From assembly GCA_964412555.1 (NCBI GenBank), contig CAYPPG010000047.1, positions 1 to 63,403 of the forward strand: a stretch of DNA of 63,403 bases, written 5' to 3'. The stretch's first letter is position 1, and the number at the start of each line of letters is the position of its first letter. Under the pieces are notes generated by a model, which made no database searches, was not told the origin of the DNA, and saw only the letters and a list, made by a program, of their open reading frames with translations. Positions 34,920-42,700 of this stretch are shown here, piece after piece. This stretch comes from CAYPPG01 sp964412555. Lineage in GTDB: Bacteria > Hinthialibacterota > Hinthialibacteria > Hinthialibacterales > Hinthialibacteraceae. The position numbers were made by a program, and so were the translations under genes.

Positions 34920-35585
34920 CTAATACTCGCGTAAATAAGGATATAAAATCGATTGAATGGTCGGATCCTTGCTTTTTGCAAGCCGTTGTAAATCGTCGAA
35001 CGTATCCACATCATACCACTTCGGTAAAACTTCCAGCATAGCACCCGCACGGTTGATTTTCTGAAGTGTTGTTTCGAATACCCGCGATGTCGACCAGGGT
35101 ATATTGTGGAAAAGAGCGGGAAATGGGTGGGAAAGACCGATGAGATAATATCCTCCGTCATCACATGGACCAAGAACGACATCATTTTCTTTGAGATGAT
35201 GAAAAGCATCATCGAGGTATTCTATCGGTAAATCGGGGCTGTCGGTTCCTATCGCAATAATGCGTGAATAAGTTTGAAAACCTTGTTCAAAACCATGGAC
35301 AAGCCGATTTCCCAAATTCCCATCAGATTGGGATAAGTAATACCGATGGTCACCCAACCAGGAACGGAATTCCTTCTCTTTCTCGGCGGGGGCATAATAG
35401 ACAAGGCAATCAATTCCCAATTCATTATCCAACCTCTGAAACAAATATTCGACGAAATCGTGATAAAGACCGGCGGCGTTTTCATAACCGATTTCCTGGC
35501 CCAAACGGGTTTTTACCTGTCGTGGAGTCGGATATTTCACGAATACAAGTAAGGCATTTTGCCGATGAAAATGAGTCGAATTCAT
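34920..35585 (-). CDS. DUF2064 / TIGR04282-type glycosyltransferase
   Basis: A 221-residue GT-A-like protein of the DUF2064 group (TIGR04282, named after arsenosugar-biosynthesis neighbours). Near the N-terminus are Val-Lys-Tyr-Pro-Thr-Pro-Arg-Gln-Val-Lys-Thr-Arg-Leu-Gly, then Ile-Gly-Thr-Asp-Ser-Pro-Asp-Leu near 113 and Val-Leu-Gly-Pro-Cys-Asp-Asp-Gly-Gly-Tyr-Tyr-Leu-Ile-Gly-Leu near 138, with the family's acidic metal-binding residues. No arsenic-related genes are visible nearby, so the arsenosugar link is not supported here. It may transfer nucleotides or sugars in another pathway. Confidence 0.8.
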   Translation of the reverse strand: MNSTHFHRQNALLVFVKYPTPRQVKTRLGQEIGYENAAGLYHDFVEYLFQRLDNELGIDCLVYYAPAEKEKEFRSWLGDHRYYLSQSDGNLGNRLVHGFEQGFQTYSRIIAIGTDSPDLPIEYLDDAFHHLKENDVVLGPCDDGGYYLIGLSHPFPALFHNIPWSTSRVFETTLQKINRAGAMLEVLPKWYDVDTFDDLQRLAKSKDPTIQSILYPYLREY

Positions 35586-35694
35586 ATCTTTATTTAAAAA
35601 TCCTTGAACAGAATCGTTTCCCTTCTACACTAAAAACGTTATCAACTCATGATAATGATTTCTACCTGACATGGATTGAGTTCCTTTGGGTAAA

Positions 35695-35711
35695 GCAAGC
35701 GTCCCGCTTGC
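35695..35711 (-). repeat. Variable-stem palindrome, copy 4
   Basis: GCAAGCG-TCC-CGCTTGC: perfect 7-base arms. On the reverse strand the loop is GGA and the tail TTTACC. A half copy follows at 35721. Confidence 0.75.
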
Positions 35712-35720
35712 CTTTTTCCT

Positions 35721-35742
35721 GCAAGCGAGATCCTGTTCTACC
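35721..35742 (+). repeat. Half copy of a variable-stem palindrome
   Basis: GCAAGCG-AGA followed by a damaged right arm and the tail GTTCTACC. The left arm and loop match the copy at 56574 exactly, including the TTCTACC tail, but the complementary arm has been lost. Confidence 0.5.
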
Positions 35743-35773
35743 TATAAACGGAAAGAAGAACGCTAAAGAAACC

Positions 35774-36697
35774 ATGAAAAAACAATTTGTATATACCACT
35801 ATTTTTATTTGCATTATTCTGCTAAGCAATGGAACAACCCCATTTGCGCAAACCCGAGCATTCCCTCAAGCTCCTGTATTGCTATCTCCACCGAATGAAG
35901 CCTTGATTCGTTTCCCGGGAACCCAAATTCCTATACCGTTTTCCTGGGAAGCAGTGGAAGGAGCGGATTCTTACCAGATATTGATCTCGGTCGACAACCG
36001 TGATGTTGGATCGTTTGTCAGCCAAGAGACTTCGGCTGCGATTAATTTAAAATTGTCCATTTTAGAAAGCCAATCGACGGTTCGTTGGAGTGTTCGCGCT
36101 CTTCGGGGAAATGAGAAAGGCAATTACAGCGATATCTACAGTTTCAAATTCGGATTTGTCGGTACTCCGATTCCCGGCGGTCCGGTCTTGCCGACTCCCC
36201 TACCGGTTTCCACTCCTACTCCCTTACCCCCGCCACGTTTGTTGTCTCCGGAAGATCAAGCGTTCCTCGAGGGATTTTCCGTCGCGTTCGATTGGGAAAA
36301 TGTTACCGGAGCGGCTTCCTATCGCTTTTCACTTTTTCAAGATAATGAACCTTTCATTCAGAAAAATATCACCGACTCGGAACATCGGGAAACGATTTTT
36401 TGGCCCAATCAGGAAGTGTTTCAATGGAATGTGCGAGCCATAGGCTCCGGTGGGCGGCTCGGTTATACCGGACGGCGCTTTTCATTCACGCTTGGCGCAG
36501 GGATATTGCCGACTCCCACGGCGGTTCCATGGGATCCGGATATCAACCGTGACGGACTACTGGATGCCGTGGATGTATATTGGTTTGCACAAACATTCGG
36601 AACCAATGCGTCCCTCCCTGATTTTGACCGTTCGGGAATTACCAACCAGCGGGATTTACTTCATTTTTTGGAAGCGTATCGTGCCTTACATCGTTAA
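35774..36697 (+). CDS. Secreted FnIII-like protein with C-terminal dockerin
   Basis: A 307-residue secreted protein. Residues 1-25 form a signal peptide. Two similar beta-sandwich repeats of FnIII type follow, marked by Phe-Ser-Trp-Glu-Ala-Val-Glu-Gly-Ala-Asp-Ser-Tyr and Phe-Asp-Trp-Glu-Asn-Val-Thr-Gly-Ala-Ala-Ser-Tyr, with a Pro/Thr-rich linker between them. The C-terminus is a type I dockerin-like pair of calcium loops (Asp-Ile-Asn-Arg-Asp-Gly-Leu-Leu-Asp-Ala-Val-Asp and Asp-Phe-Asp-Arg-Ser-Gly-Ile-Thr-Asn). The frame extends upstream antisense to the DUF2064 gene, but the ATG at 35774 alone gives a signal peptide. The ribosome binding site is weak. Its stop overlaps the end of the xdhC-like gene by 12 bases. 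Confidence 0.75.
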   Translation: MKKQFVYTTIFICIILLSNGTTPFAQTRAFPQAPVLLSPPNEALIRFPGTQIPIPFSWEAVEGADSYQILISVDNRDVGSFVSQETSAAINLKLSILESQSTVRWSVRALRGNEKGNYSDIYSFKFGFVGTPIPGGPVLPTPLPVSTPTPLPPPRLLSPEDQAFLEGFSVAFDWENVTGAASYRFSLFQDNEPFIQKNITDSEHRETIFWPNQEVFQWNVRAIGSGGRLGYTGRRFSFTLGAGILPTPTAVPWDPDINRDGLLDAVDVYWFAQTFGTNASLPDFDRSGITNQRDLLHFLEAYRALHR

Positions 36698-37486
36698 GGA
36701 GAATTCTGTCTCGTTTTCATTCATGACTTGGACCAGCTGGGCCAAAATACTGATCGCTACTTCCGCGGGAGAATGACCTCCGATCGGCAGGCCGATGGGG
36801 GCATGGACACGATCGAGTTGCTCCTCTTGAATCCCTTCCTCTTTGAGATTCTCCCGTATGCGAAGGCACTTCATCTCACTTCCGATCATACCGATGTAAC
36901 GAGCAGGAGTACTAAGCGCGTCTTTCAAAACCTGTTGGTCATTGGCATGTTGGTAAGTAACGATAACAATAAAATCGTCTTCTGTCGGTTTCAACGATTC
37001 CATCGCTTTGGGAAACGAACCATAGGTCGGTTTGACATGAGCAGGATAGAGGTCCGGCCGGGTAAATTCTTCCCGATCATCATACACTATTACTTGTATA
37101 TCGATTTCTCCCGCCATGCGCGCCAATGTCTGGCCAACATGACCGGCTCCGAAAATCAGCAACCGTGGGAGTGTGCCAATTCTTTCGAGAAAAACTCGCA
37201 CTTCCCCCCCGCAGATACCACCGACACTCGTAGGCTCATTTTCCCGCAATGAAATATGAACCAGCCTTGCTTCTGCCGACTGCAGCACATTTTGCGCTTC
37301 TTCGATGACTTTTTTTTCAAATCCGCCGCCGCCAATGGTTCCTTCAATGGAACCATCGGGAAAAACAATCATGCGTGTTCCGGCTTTGCGAGGTGTGGAA
37401 CCATGCGATTCCACCATTGTAGCTAAAACCGCCGGTTTATTTTGGTCAAATAAAGTCTGAATTCGCTCGAAGATTCTCTCCACCAT
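36686..37486 (-). CDS. XdhC/CoxI-family molybdoenzyme maturation protein
   Basis: A 266-residue protein. The N-terminal CoxI part carries Ala-Thr-Met-Val-Glu-Ser-His-Gly-Ser-Thr-Pro-Arg-Lys-Ala-Gly-Thr-Arg-Met and Gly-Thr-Ile-Gly-Gly-Gly, then Gly-Gly-Ile-Cys-Gly-Gly-Glu-Val. The C-terminal part is a Rossmann fold (Ile-Phe-Gly-Ala-Gly-His-Val-Gly). XdhC proteins bind molybdenum cofactor and help sulfurate and insert it into xanthine-dehydrogenase-family enzymes. No such enzyme is in the window. The ATG at 37486 has GGAG eight bases upstream; an ATG at 37534 would add 16 residues. It converges on the dockerin gene. Confidence 0.85.
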   Translation of the reverse strand: MVERIFERIQTLFDQNKPAVLATMVESHGSTPRKAGTRMIVFPDGSIEGTIGGGGFEKKVIEEAQNVLQSAEARLVHISLRENEPTSVGGICGGEVRVFLERIGTLPRLLIFGAGHVGQTLARMAGEIDIQVIVYDDREEFTRPDLYPAHVKPTYGSFPKAMESLKPTEDDFIVIVTYQHANDQQVLKDALSTPARYIGMIGSEMKCLRIRENLKEEGIQEEQLDRVHAPIGLPIGGHSPAEVAISILAQLVQVMNENETEFSLTM

Positions 37487-37603
37487 ATCGATTCTCCGTG
37501 TACATTTTTTTAGCCAATCAAGCCTACTCATCAATCAATATTGTTGAACATTGTCTTAGATGTGCAGGATAAGCGAAGGGTGAATGGGATTCAATGGATC
37601 GTT

Positions 37604-38269
37604 TTATTCCAGATTCACGATTTTATCGACATCATCTTTTGTCCCAATAATTAATAGGGTTTGTCCTTCTTTGATTTCTGTTTCCGGTGTCGGAAAAATA
37701 TATTCGGAATCTTCCTCGGTTCCGGCTTCGTAAATAGCAATCACATTGATGCTATATTTCGAGCGAAGTTGCAATTCAAGAAGAGAATGATTCACAAACG
37801 ATTTCGGAGGCTTAATTTTCGCGGCGGCTAAATGAGAACTCAACGGGATCAAATCCAGCAGCGATTTTGCAGTAAGACGAACAGCGAGTTCACCCGCAAG
37901 ATCTTCCTCTGGATAGATCAAGTCATCCGCACCGATTTCGCGAAGAATTTGACGCTCCACTTCACTGGAAGCACGGGTAATCACCTTTTTTACACCGATT
38001 TTTTTCAGTAAAACAGTGGCAAGGATATTGGCTTCAAAGGCTTCGCCGATGCATACGATGGCAACATCGACATCTTTCACATCCTGCGCTTTTAGAGCAC
38101 GTTCATTGGTCGCATTCAGGCAAACGGCTGCGGTGACGTGATCTTTGATTTCATCGACTCTGTCCATATCGGAGTCAATGGCAATCACTTCCGCACCATG
38201 TTCTGAAAGCTTTTTTGCTAGACTATGCCCCAAAATACCAAGGCCAATGACTGCAAATTTCTTACTCAT
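37604..38269 (-). CDS. ktrA: Potassium-channel RCK subunit, KtrA/TrkA-like
   Basis: A 221-residue cytosolic regulatory subunit of a Ktr/Trk potassium transporter. The RCK_N domain starts with Phe-Ala-Val-Ile-Gly-Leu-Gly-Ile-Leu-Gly (nucleotide-binding glycine motif), with an Asp at the end of the second strand (Ala-Ile-Asp-Ser-Asp) that contacts the adenosine ribose. The RCK_C domain occupies the last ~80 residues. The length fits KtrA, which has one RCK unit, and not the double-length TrkA. AAGGAAA lies eight bases before the ATG at 38269. It follows the membrane subunit gene by 64 bases, giving a ktrB-ktrA order. Confidence 0.88.
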   Translation of the reverse strand: MSKKFAVIGLGILGHSLAKKLSEHGAEVIAIDSDMDRVDEIKDHVTAAVCLNATNERALKAQDVKDVDVAIVCIGEAFEANILATVLLKKIGVKKVITRASSEVERQILREIGADDLIYPEEDLAGELAVRLTAKSLLDLIPLSSHLAAAKIKPPKSFVNHSLLELQLRSKYSINVIAIYEAGTEEDSEYIFPTPETEIKEGQTLLIIGTKDDVDKIVNLE

Positions 38270-38333
38270 ACTAGTTTTCCTTTTCATTCTCTCTCTACAG
38301 TGTAACAAATAAAGGACATATTATTCTGTTCTT

Positions 38334-40058
38334 TTATCCGACAATCACGGATTCGGCAGGATAGGAATACAATGCTTCATCCCGTTTTCTGGCCAAAGCC
38401 AGAAAAAGTGTTAAAGGCCCGACACGGCCAACAAACATGGTGACGATGATAATCACTTTTCCCAACGTCGATAACTGAGGAGTCACCCCCAGCGACAGAC
38501 CGACGGTTCCAAAAGCGGAAAACGCTTCAAAAACAAGATCAAAGAAGGGCAAATCCGGTTCGGTCCATGTCAACAACACGATCGTAAAAGCGACATAATT
38601 CGCGGCAAGGCCACTGATGACAAAAGCAGACCGCACAATTTTGTCGGATAATGTGCGGCGCAATATTTCGACGTGATTTCGCCCCCTCATCATCGATTTA
38701 CAAGCATGGAACAATACTCCGAAGGTAGAAACTTTGATGCCTCCGGCAGTTCCGCCCGGCGCTCCACCGATAAACATAAACATCATAAAGAGAACAAGGA
38801 GCCAAGGGGCAAGCATATGAAGTGAAATCGAATTGAAACCGGCAGTCCGAGTTGTCACCGATTGGAAAAGCCCCGCCCAGATGATTTCAGTCCAGCTGCT
38901 TTCCGACCAATCCCCCCCAAGAAGTATAAGAAGAAAACCGCCGCCGATTAGTATGAGAGACATTCTCCATACCAGCTGGGTGTGGAGACTCAACCGGTAT
39001 TTTTTCGATTTCCGGTTCGTTTTGGAGAGAATAAGCCGATATGATTCATTGATTACACTGAATCCGAGTCCGCCAAGAATAATTAAAAGAATGATGGGAA
39101 GATTGATCCAAATCGAACCGGTAAAATTCTCAAGGCTATTGGAGAAAGTTGAAAAACCGGCATTGCAAAAGGCGGAGATTGAATGAAATAAAGCGGTAAA
39201 GATGGAATCCTGTACCGATAAAGTAGATCGGAATCCCAAATAGAGAGGAATAGCACCAAGGAGTTCGCATAAGAATGTTGTGGCTACAATGGCCGGCAAG
39301 ATGGAAGAAACACGTCCTGCACCGTTTGTTTTTAGAATATCCTGCAATACATAGCGTCCTCTCATGCTCATCTTTTGTCCGAACGCCAATGCAAAGATAC
39401 CAGCGTAAGTCATAATCCCCAGCGCCCCCAATTGAATCAAAACAAGGATTATCGTCTGCCCCGTTCGGGAAAACGCCGTAGCCGTGTCGACTACAATCAA
39501 GCCAGTCACACACACGGCGGAAGTTGCGGTAAAGAGCGCATCGATTATTGAAATATTGGGCGTGAGTGTCCCGTGCGTTGCACATGGCAAAAGAAGAGCT
39601 ATAGCCCCAAGAAAAATGAGCAAAAAAAATGTGGATAAGACTGATGCAGCGGGAGACAATGATAGGAAAAATAACTTCTGACCTGCTTTTACAGCATAGG
39701 ATCCCACAGCACTCACAATATAAAGGTGCAAAGCAACTCTCAAAGAATGAACCGAATCGTCAAAAAGAAAAGAGATTTTGAAAAGAAAAAGAACAAACTC
39801 AAGAACCAAGATTCCAAGGAAAAAAAATTCCACACAATGCGCACGGAAAACACGCAGTTTTCCCTTCCTTCGAATACTATCCCATCCGAGTAGAAAAATG
39901 AAAATCAAAGCGACGAGAATTTCGAGGATTTGTAGCATACTTTCCAAAAATAGCGGAAAGATAAAACCGTAATCGAGAACAAGAGTAACAACCGCAAGCA
40001 GGCAAAGCAAAGGTAAAGTCAGTCGATCCTTGTGTTCAAAAGAAACATTCATTCTCAT
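38334..40058 (-). CDS. ktrB: Potassium transporter membrane subunit, KtrB/TrkH-like
   Basis: A 574-residue integral membrane protein with an extra N-terminal set of hydrophobic segments (~130 residues) before the TrkH core. The core shows the repeated membrane-pore-membrane units with selectivity-filter glycines. Examples are Thr-Ala-Thr-Ser-Ala-Val-Cys-Val-Thr-Gly-Leu near 190, Ile-Ser-Ala-Phe-Cys-Asn-Ala-Gly-Phe near 300, Thr-Thr-Arg-Thr-Ala-Gly-Phe near 410 and a final Ala-Phe-Gly-Thr-Val-Gly-Leu-Ser near 525. Potassium uptake driven by ion gradients is the family role, gated by the RCK subunit encoded next. The extended N-terminus occurs in several KtrB-like groups. An ATG two codons in is an alternative start. 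Confidence 0.88.
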   Translation of the reverse strand: MRMNVSFEHKDRLTLPLLCLLAVVTLVLDYGFIFPLFLESMLQILEILVALIFIFLLGWDSIRRKGKLRVFRAHCVEFFFLGILVLEFVLFLFKISFLFDDSVHSLRVALHLYIVSAVGSYAVKAGQKLFFLSLSPAASVLSTFFLLIFLGAIALLLPCATHGTLTPNISIIDALFTATSAVCVTGLIVVDTATAFSRTGQTIILVLIQLGALGIMTYAGIFALAFGQKMSMRGRYVLQDILKTNGAGRVSSILPAIVATTFLCELLGAIPLYLGFRSTLSVQDSIFTALFHSISAFCNAGFSTFSNSLENFTGSIWINLPIILLIILGGLGFSVINESYRLILSKTNRKSKKYRLSLHTQLVWRMSLILIGGGFLLILLGGDWSESSWTEIIWAGLFQSVTTRTAGFNSISLHMLAPWLLVLFMMFMFIGGAPGGTAGGIKVSTFGVLFHACKSMMRGRNHVEILRRTLSDKIVRSAFVISGLAANYVAFTIVLLTWTEPDLPFFDLVFEAFSAFGTVGLSLGVTPQLSTLGKVIIIVTMFVGRVGPLTLFLALARKRDEALYSYPAESVIVG

Positions 40059-40228
40059 TACACATTCGACAATCGTTTATCGCCATTGTCCATTGAAGAT
40101 GGACGAATCACCACATAACCATAACAACATTTTCGAATCGAAAGGGGTATTTGTTCCGAACTCGGTTTCCGAAATCCCCATGAAAAAATAGATCTAAATT
40201 GTAAATGAAAATCAGGGAAGAGGCAGGT

Positions 40229-41101
40229 CTATAATACGATTCGCGATTGTTTCGAAAGCCGGTCTTTCATTGCTAACACAAGTTCGTATGAAAGAAAGGG
40301 GAGAGATTTGGTTTGACCGAGTTCTCCCTCATGTTTTAAATCTCCATGGTAATCCGAGCCGCCGGTAACGAACAATCCCAAACGCTTTGCCAATTTTGCA
40401 TAGGCTTGACTGTGTTCGATGGAACAATTTCCATGATACGCTTCCACTCCATCGATGCCAATTTTGTGAAAATGGAGAATTTCATTGAGAGTATCCTCTA
40501 AACTGCCGGCTTGAAGTTGATCGGGATGAGCCAAAACGGCCAATCCTCCGGCAGCGTGGATGATTTCAATGGATTCTTCCGGAGTGTAGACTTCTTTTGG
40601 AACGTACGCTAAGGCTCCGGTTGCCAAAAATCGGTCGAATGCTTCTTGATTCGATTGAACATATCCCCTCTTGACCATGGCCTGGGCGATATGAGGGCGA
40701 TTGATCACATCTCCACCAGCCAAAGCGGTCACTTCTTCCATCTCGAGAGAATAGCCGTATTGTTTCAGACGATGAAGAATTTGTGGGTTTCGCCGGTTTC
40801 GCGCATTGACGTACTCCCGCAATTTTTCTTGTAATACGGAATTGTGAATATCCGCATAATACCCCAGGATGTGTAGAGTACCGTGAGGATAAATAGCGCT
40901 GATTTCCACTCCCGGAATCACTTCTACACCGTACATCCGGCCGGCGTGTAAGGCTTCGGGAATCCCGGCGGTTGTGTCGTGGTCAGTAATGGCAACAGCG
41001 CAAAGATCGATGTGAGAAGCTTTTTCAATCAATTCGGCAGGAGTCAATGTACCGTCCGAATATCGCGTATGGACATGAAGATCGATTTTTTTTATATTCA
41101 T
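40229..41101 (-). CDS. PHP-domain phosphoesterase, RNase AM / YciV-like
   Basis: A 290-residue PHP-fold enzyme. The metal-binding motifs are in order: Asp-Leu-His-Val-His-Thr-Arg-Tyr-Ser-Asp-Gly near 7-17, Thr-Asp-His-Asp-Thr near 39, Gly-Val-Glu-Ile-Ser near 63 and Ala-His-Pro-Asp near 191. The closest functional relatives hydrolyse 3',5'-nucleoside bisphosphates or trim 5' ends of RNA (TrpH/RNase AM group); that activity is inferred from the family. It starts four bases after the Rrf2 regulator stop, so the two are in one operon. Confidence 0.87.
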   Translation of the reverse strand: MNIKKIDLHVHTRYSDGTLTPAELIEKASHIDLCAVAITDHDTTAGIPEALHAGRMYGVEVIPGVEISAIYPHGTLHILGYYADIHNSVLQEKLREYVNARNRRNPQILHRLKQYGYSLEMEEVTALAGGDVINRPHIAQAMVKRGYVQSNQEAFDRFLATGALAYVPKEVYTPEESIEIIHAAGGLAVLAHPDQLQAGSLEDTLNEILHFHKIGIDGVEAYHGNCSIEHSQAYAKLAKRLGLFVTGGSDYHGDLKHEGELGQTKSLPFLSYELVLAMKDRLSKQSRIVL

Positions 41102-41104
41102 CTA

Positions 41105-41551
41105 TCAAATATGAAACATCGGGAAATTCAGATTTTCCTGGCGTTTGGCCAGGTCTTCGAATGATATATTGTCAATTATATTTTCGATCGCCTGCCGAAC
41201 CGTTTGCCAGATTGGAGTCAGCACACAATTCCCTTGATGAGGACAATCGCGAGTATCCGTTGAGGGTACACTGCATTTGAACGGGAGCAAAGGCCCCTCA
41301 ATCAAACGGATCACTTCTCCCAAGAAAATATTGCGTGGATGACGGGATAAACGATATCCTCCACCGGCGCCTCGACGGCTTTCGACCACCCCCGACCGCT
41401 TCAATTCCAATAAGATTTGGACCAAGAAGGGATGAGGGATGGATTGATCATTGGAAATCTCCTCCATCGTACGGACTTCGTCCGTATCGTATGTCTGTGC
41501 CAAATCGAGAATGGCAAGAATCGCATATTCACCTTTTGCCGATATCCTCAT
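41105..41551 (-). CDS. Rrf2-family transcriptional regulator with three Cys
   Basis: A 148-residue winged-helix regulator. The N-terminus Met-Arg-Ile-Ser-Ala-Lys-Gly-Glu-Tyr-Ala-Ile-Leu-Ala is family-typical, as is the wing segment Arg-Gly-Ala-Gly-Gly-Gly-Tyr-Arg-Leu-Ser. Three Cys residues lie in a 17-residue stretch (Cys-Ser-Val-Pro then Asp-Cys-Pro and Asn-Cys). This is the arrangement by which IscR, NsrR and RsrR relatives bind an iron-sulfur cluster to sense iron, NO or redox state. AGGTGA lies six bases upstream. It is divergent from the siroheme-branch gene and may regulate it, since siroheme also involves iron. Confidence 0.88.
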   Translation of the reverse strand: MRISAKGEYAILAILDLAQTYDTDEVRTMEEISNDQSIPHPFLVQILLELKRSGVVESRRGAGGGYRLSRHPRNIFLGEVIRLIEGPLLPFKCSVPSTDTRDCPHQGNCVLTPIWQTVRQAIENIIDNISFEDLAKRQENLNFPMFHI

Positions 41552-41976
41552 TGTTGTTCACCTGTGATGCCATTCCAAATTCCATTGCAATTCAGTATAA
41601 TTTACAATTTTGTTTTATAAAATATCGCGTAAAAAACAACTTTCTCTTCACTAGAATTTTACACTTCAGAAGATAAATAAGAGAATTGAATCATGTCTTG
41701 TGTTCTTTTCACTTGAAATCCTGCCTTTCAACATAAATATAACATAATTGATCAAAATTGGAATATTTACAAAGGGATTCGAAAGAAATTTTTTCCATGA
41801 GACAGGATCAGGCAGCGATTGAAGGTAAAAAAGAAGGAATCTCGCCTTGATCTTCCCCTGTGCGAAAGGATTGATTACCAATACAATAAAAAATGATACA
41901 TTTTTTGTAAGAATCTGTAAGGATAGCAATACATTCATTCGTATTCATTGCCATGGAAAACTATTGGAGGTAATTT
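41552..41976. other. 425-base intergenic region between Rrf2 and CysG-N-like genes
   Basis: An AT-rich divergent control region. It contains the ribosome binding sites of both genes and no supported gene, repeat or RNA. I saw TATAAT-like hexamers (for example 41597-41602) without well-placed -35 partners, and no clear Rrf2 operator. Its length suggests regulation of both sides. Confidence 0.5.
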
Positions 41977-42690
41977 ATGACGGATGCCATCTTAGGGAAG
42001 AAGCCCTATTACACGATATGCATCAATATAACGGGGCGGCAATGTGTGGTTGTCGGTGGGGGAGATGTGGCCCGGCGCAAGGTGGCTTCTTTAAACGAGG
42101 CAGGGGCGAAAGTACTGGTAATCAGCCCGCAATTGGAATCAGTTTTGGAATATATGGCCTTTCAAAATGAGATTAAATGGAAAAAAGAGAAGTTTCACCC
42201 ATCGGATTTGGATAACGCCTATCTTGTAGTCGCCGCAACCGATGATCGGGAAGTGAATCACAAAATTGCAGAACTTTGCAAGAAAAAGGATATTCTTTGC
42301 AATGTCGTCGATGCTCCGGAAGAGGGAAATTTTATCGTTCCCAGTACGATTGAGCGGGGTTTGCTGACGATTGCTATTTCAACCTCGGGTGTAAGCCCTT
42401 CATTGGCGTCAGGTATTCGTCAGGAATTGGAAATGGCGTATGGGGAAGAATACGGTATGTTTCTCGAACTCTGCCAGCTGCTTCGTAAGAAAGTGATCGA
42501 TATGTTCCCTACCCAGCAAAGGCGTCAACAGGTTTTCGATCGAATGGTTTCTTCCCGCGCTCTTTCCCTTCTTCGAAGCGGAATGGTGGAAGAAGCTCAC
42601 AAGGAGTTGGAAGAAATCATCGTGGAGGCCGCCCGCAGCAATACGGCGGAAGTGGGTGATTCATTACCGATCATCAATCATGTCAAGTAG
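41977..42690 (+). CDS. Precorrin-2 dehydrogenase / sirohydrochlorin ferrochelatase (CysG N-domain, Met8p-like)
   Basis: A 237-residue protein of the siroheme-synthase N-terminal family, which oxidises precorrin-2 with NAD and inserts iron. Near the N-terminus is Cys-Val-Val-Val-Gly-Gly-Gly-Asp-Val-Ala-Arg-Arg-Lys (NAD-binding). Then come Val-Val-Ala-Ala-Thr-Asp-Asp near 86, where the catalytic Asp is expected, and Cys-Asn-Val-Val-Asp near 110. Ile-Ser-Thr-Ser-Gly-Val-Ser-Pro-Ser follows near 150. GGAGG sits seven bases before the ATG. The methyltransferase half of CysG is absent and would be encoded elsewhere, with hemA-type neighbours also missing here. It converges on lpd. Confidence 0.88.
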   Translation: MTDAILGKKPYYTICINITGRQCVVVGGGDVARRKVASLNEAGAKVLVISPQLESVLEYMAFQNEIKWKKEKFHPSDLDNAYLVVAATDDREVNHKIAELCKKKDILCNVVDAPEEGNFIVPSTIERGLLTIAISTSGVSPSLASGIRQELEMAYGEEYGMFLELCQLLRKKVIDMFPTQQRRQQVFDRMVSSRALSLLRSGMVEEAHKELEEIIVEAARSNTAEVGDSLPIINHVK

Positions 42691-42700
42691 ATGGGCTTTA

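Noticed and set aside
34920..35585. Arsenosugar biosynthesis role for the DUF2064 protein
   Set aside because: The name comes from the family model only; no arsenic methyltransferase or related gene is seen nearby.
35264..35773. Long forward frame continuous with the dockerin gene
   Set aside because: It runs antisense through the DUF2064 gene and a palindrome; the signal peptide starts only at 35774.
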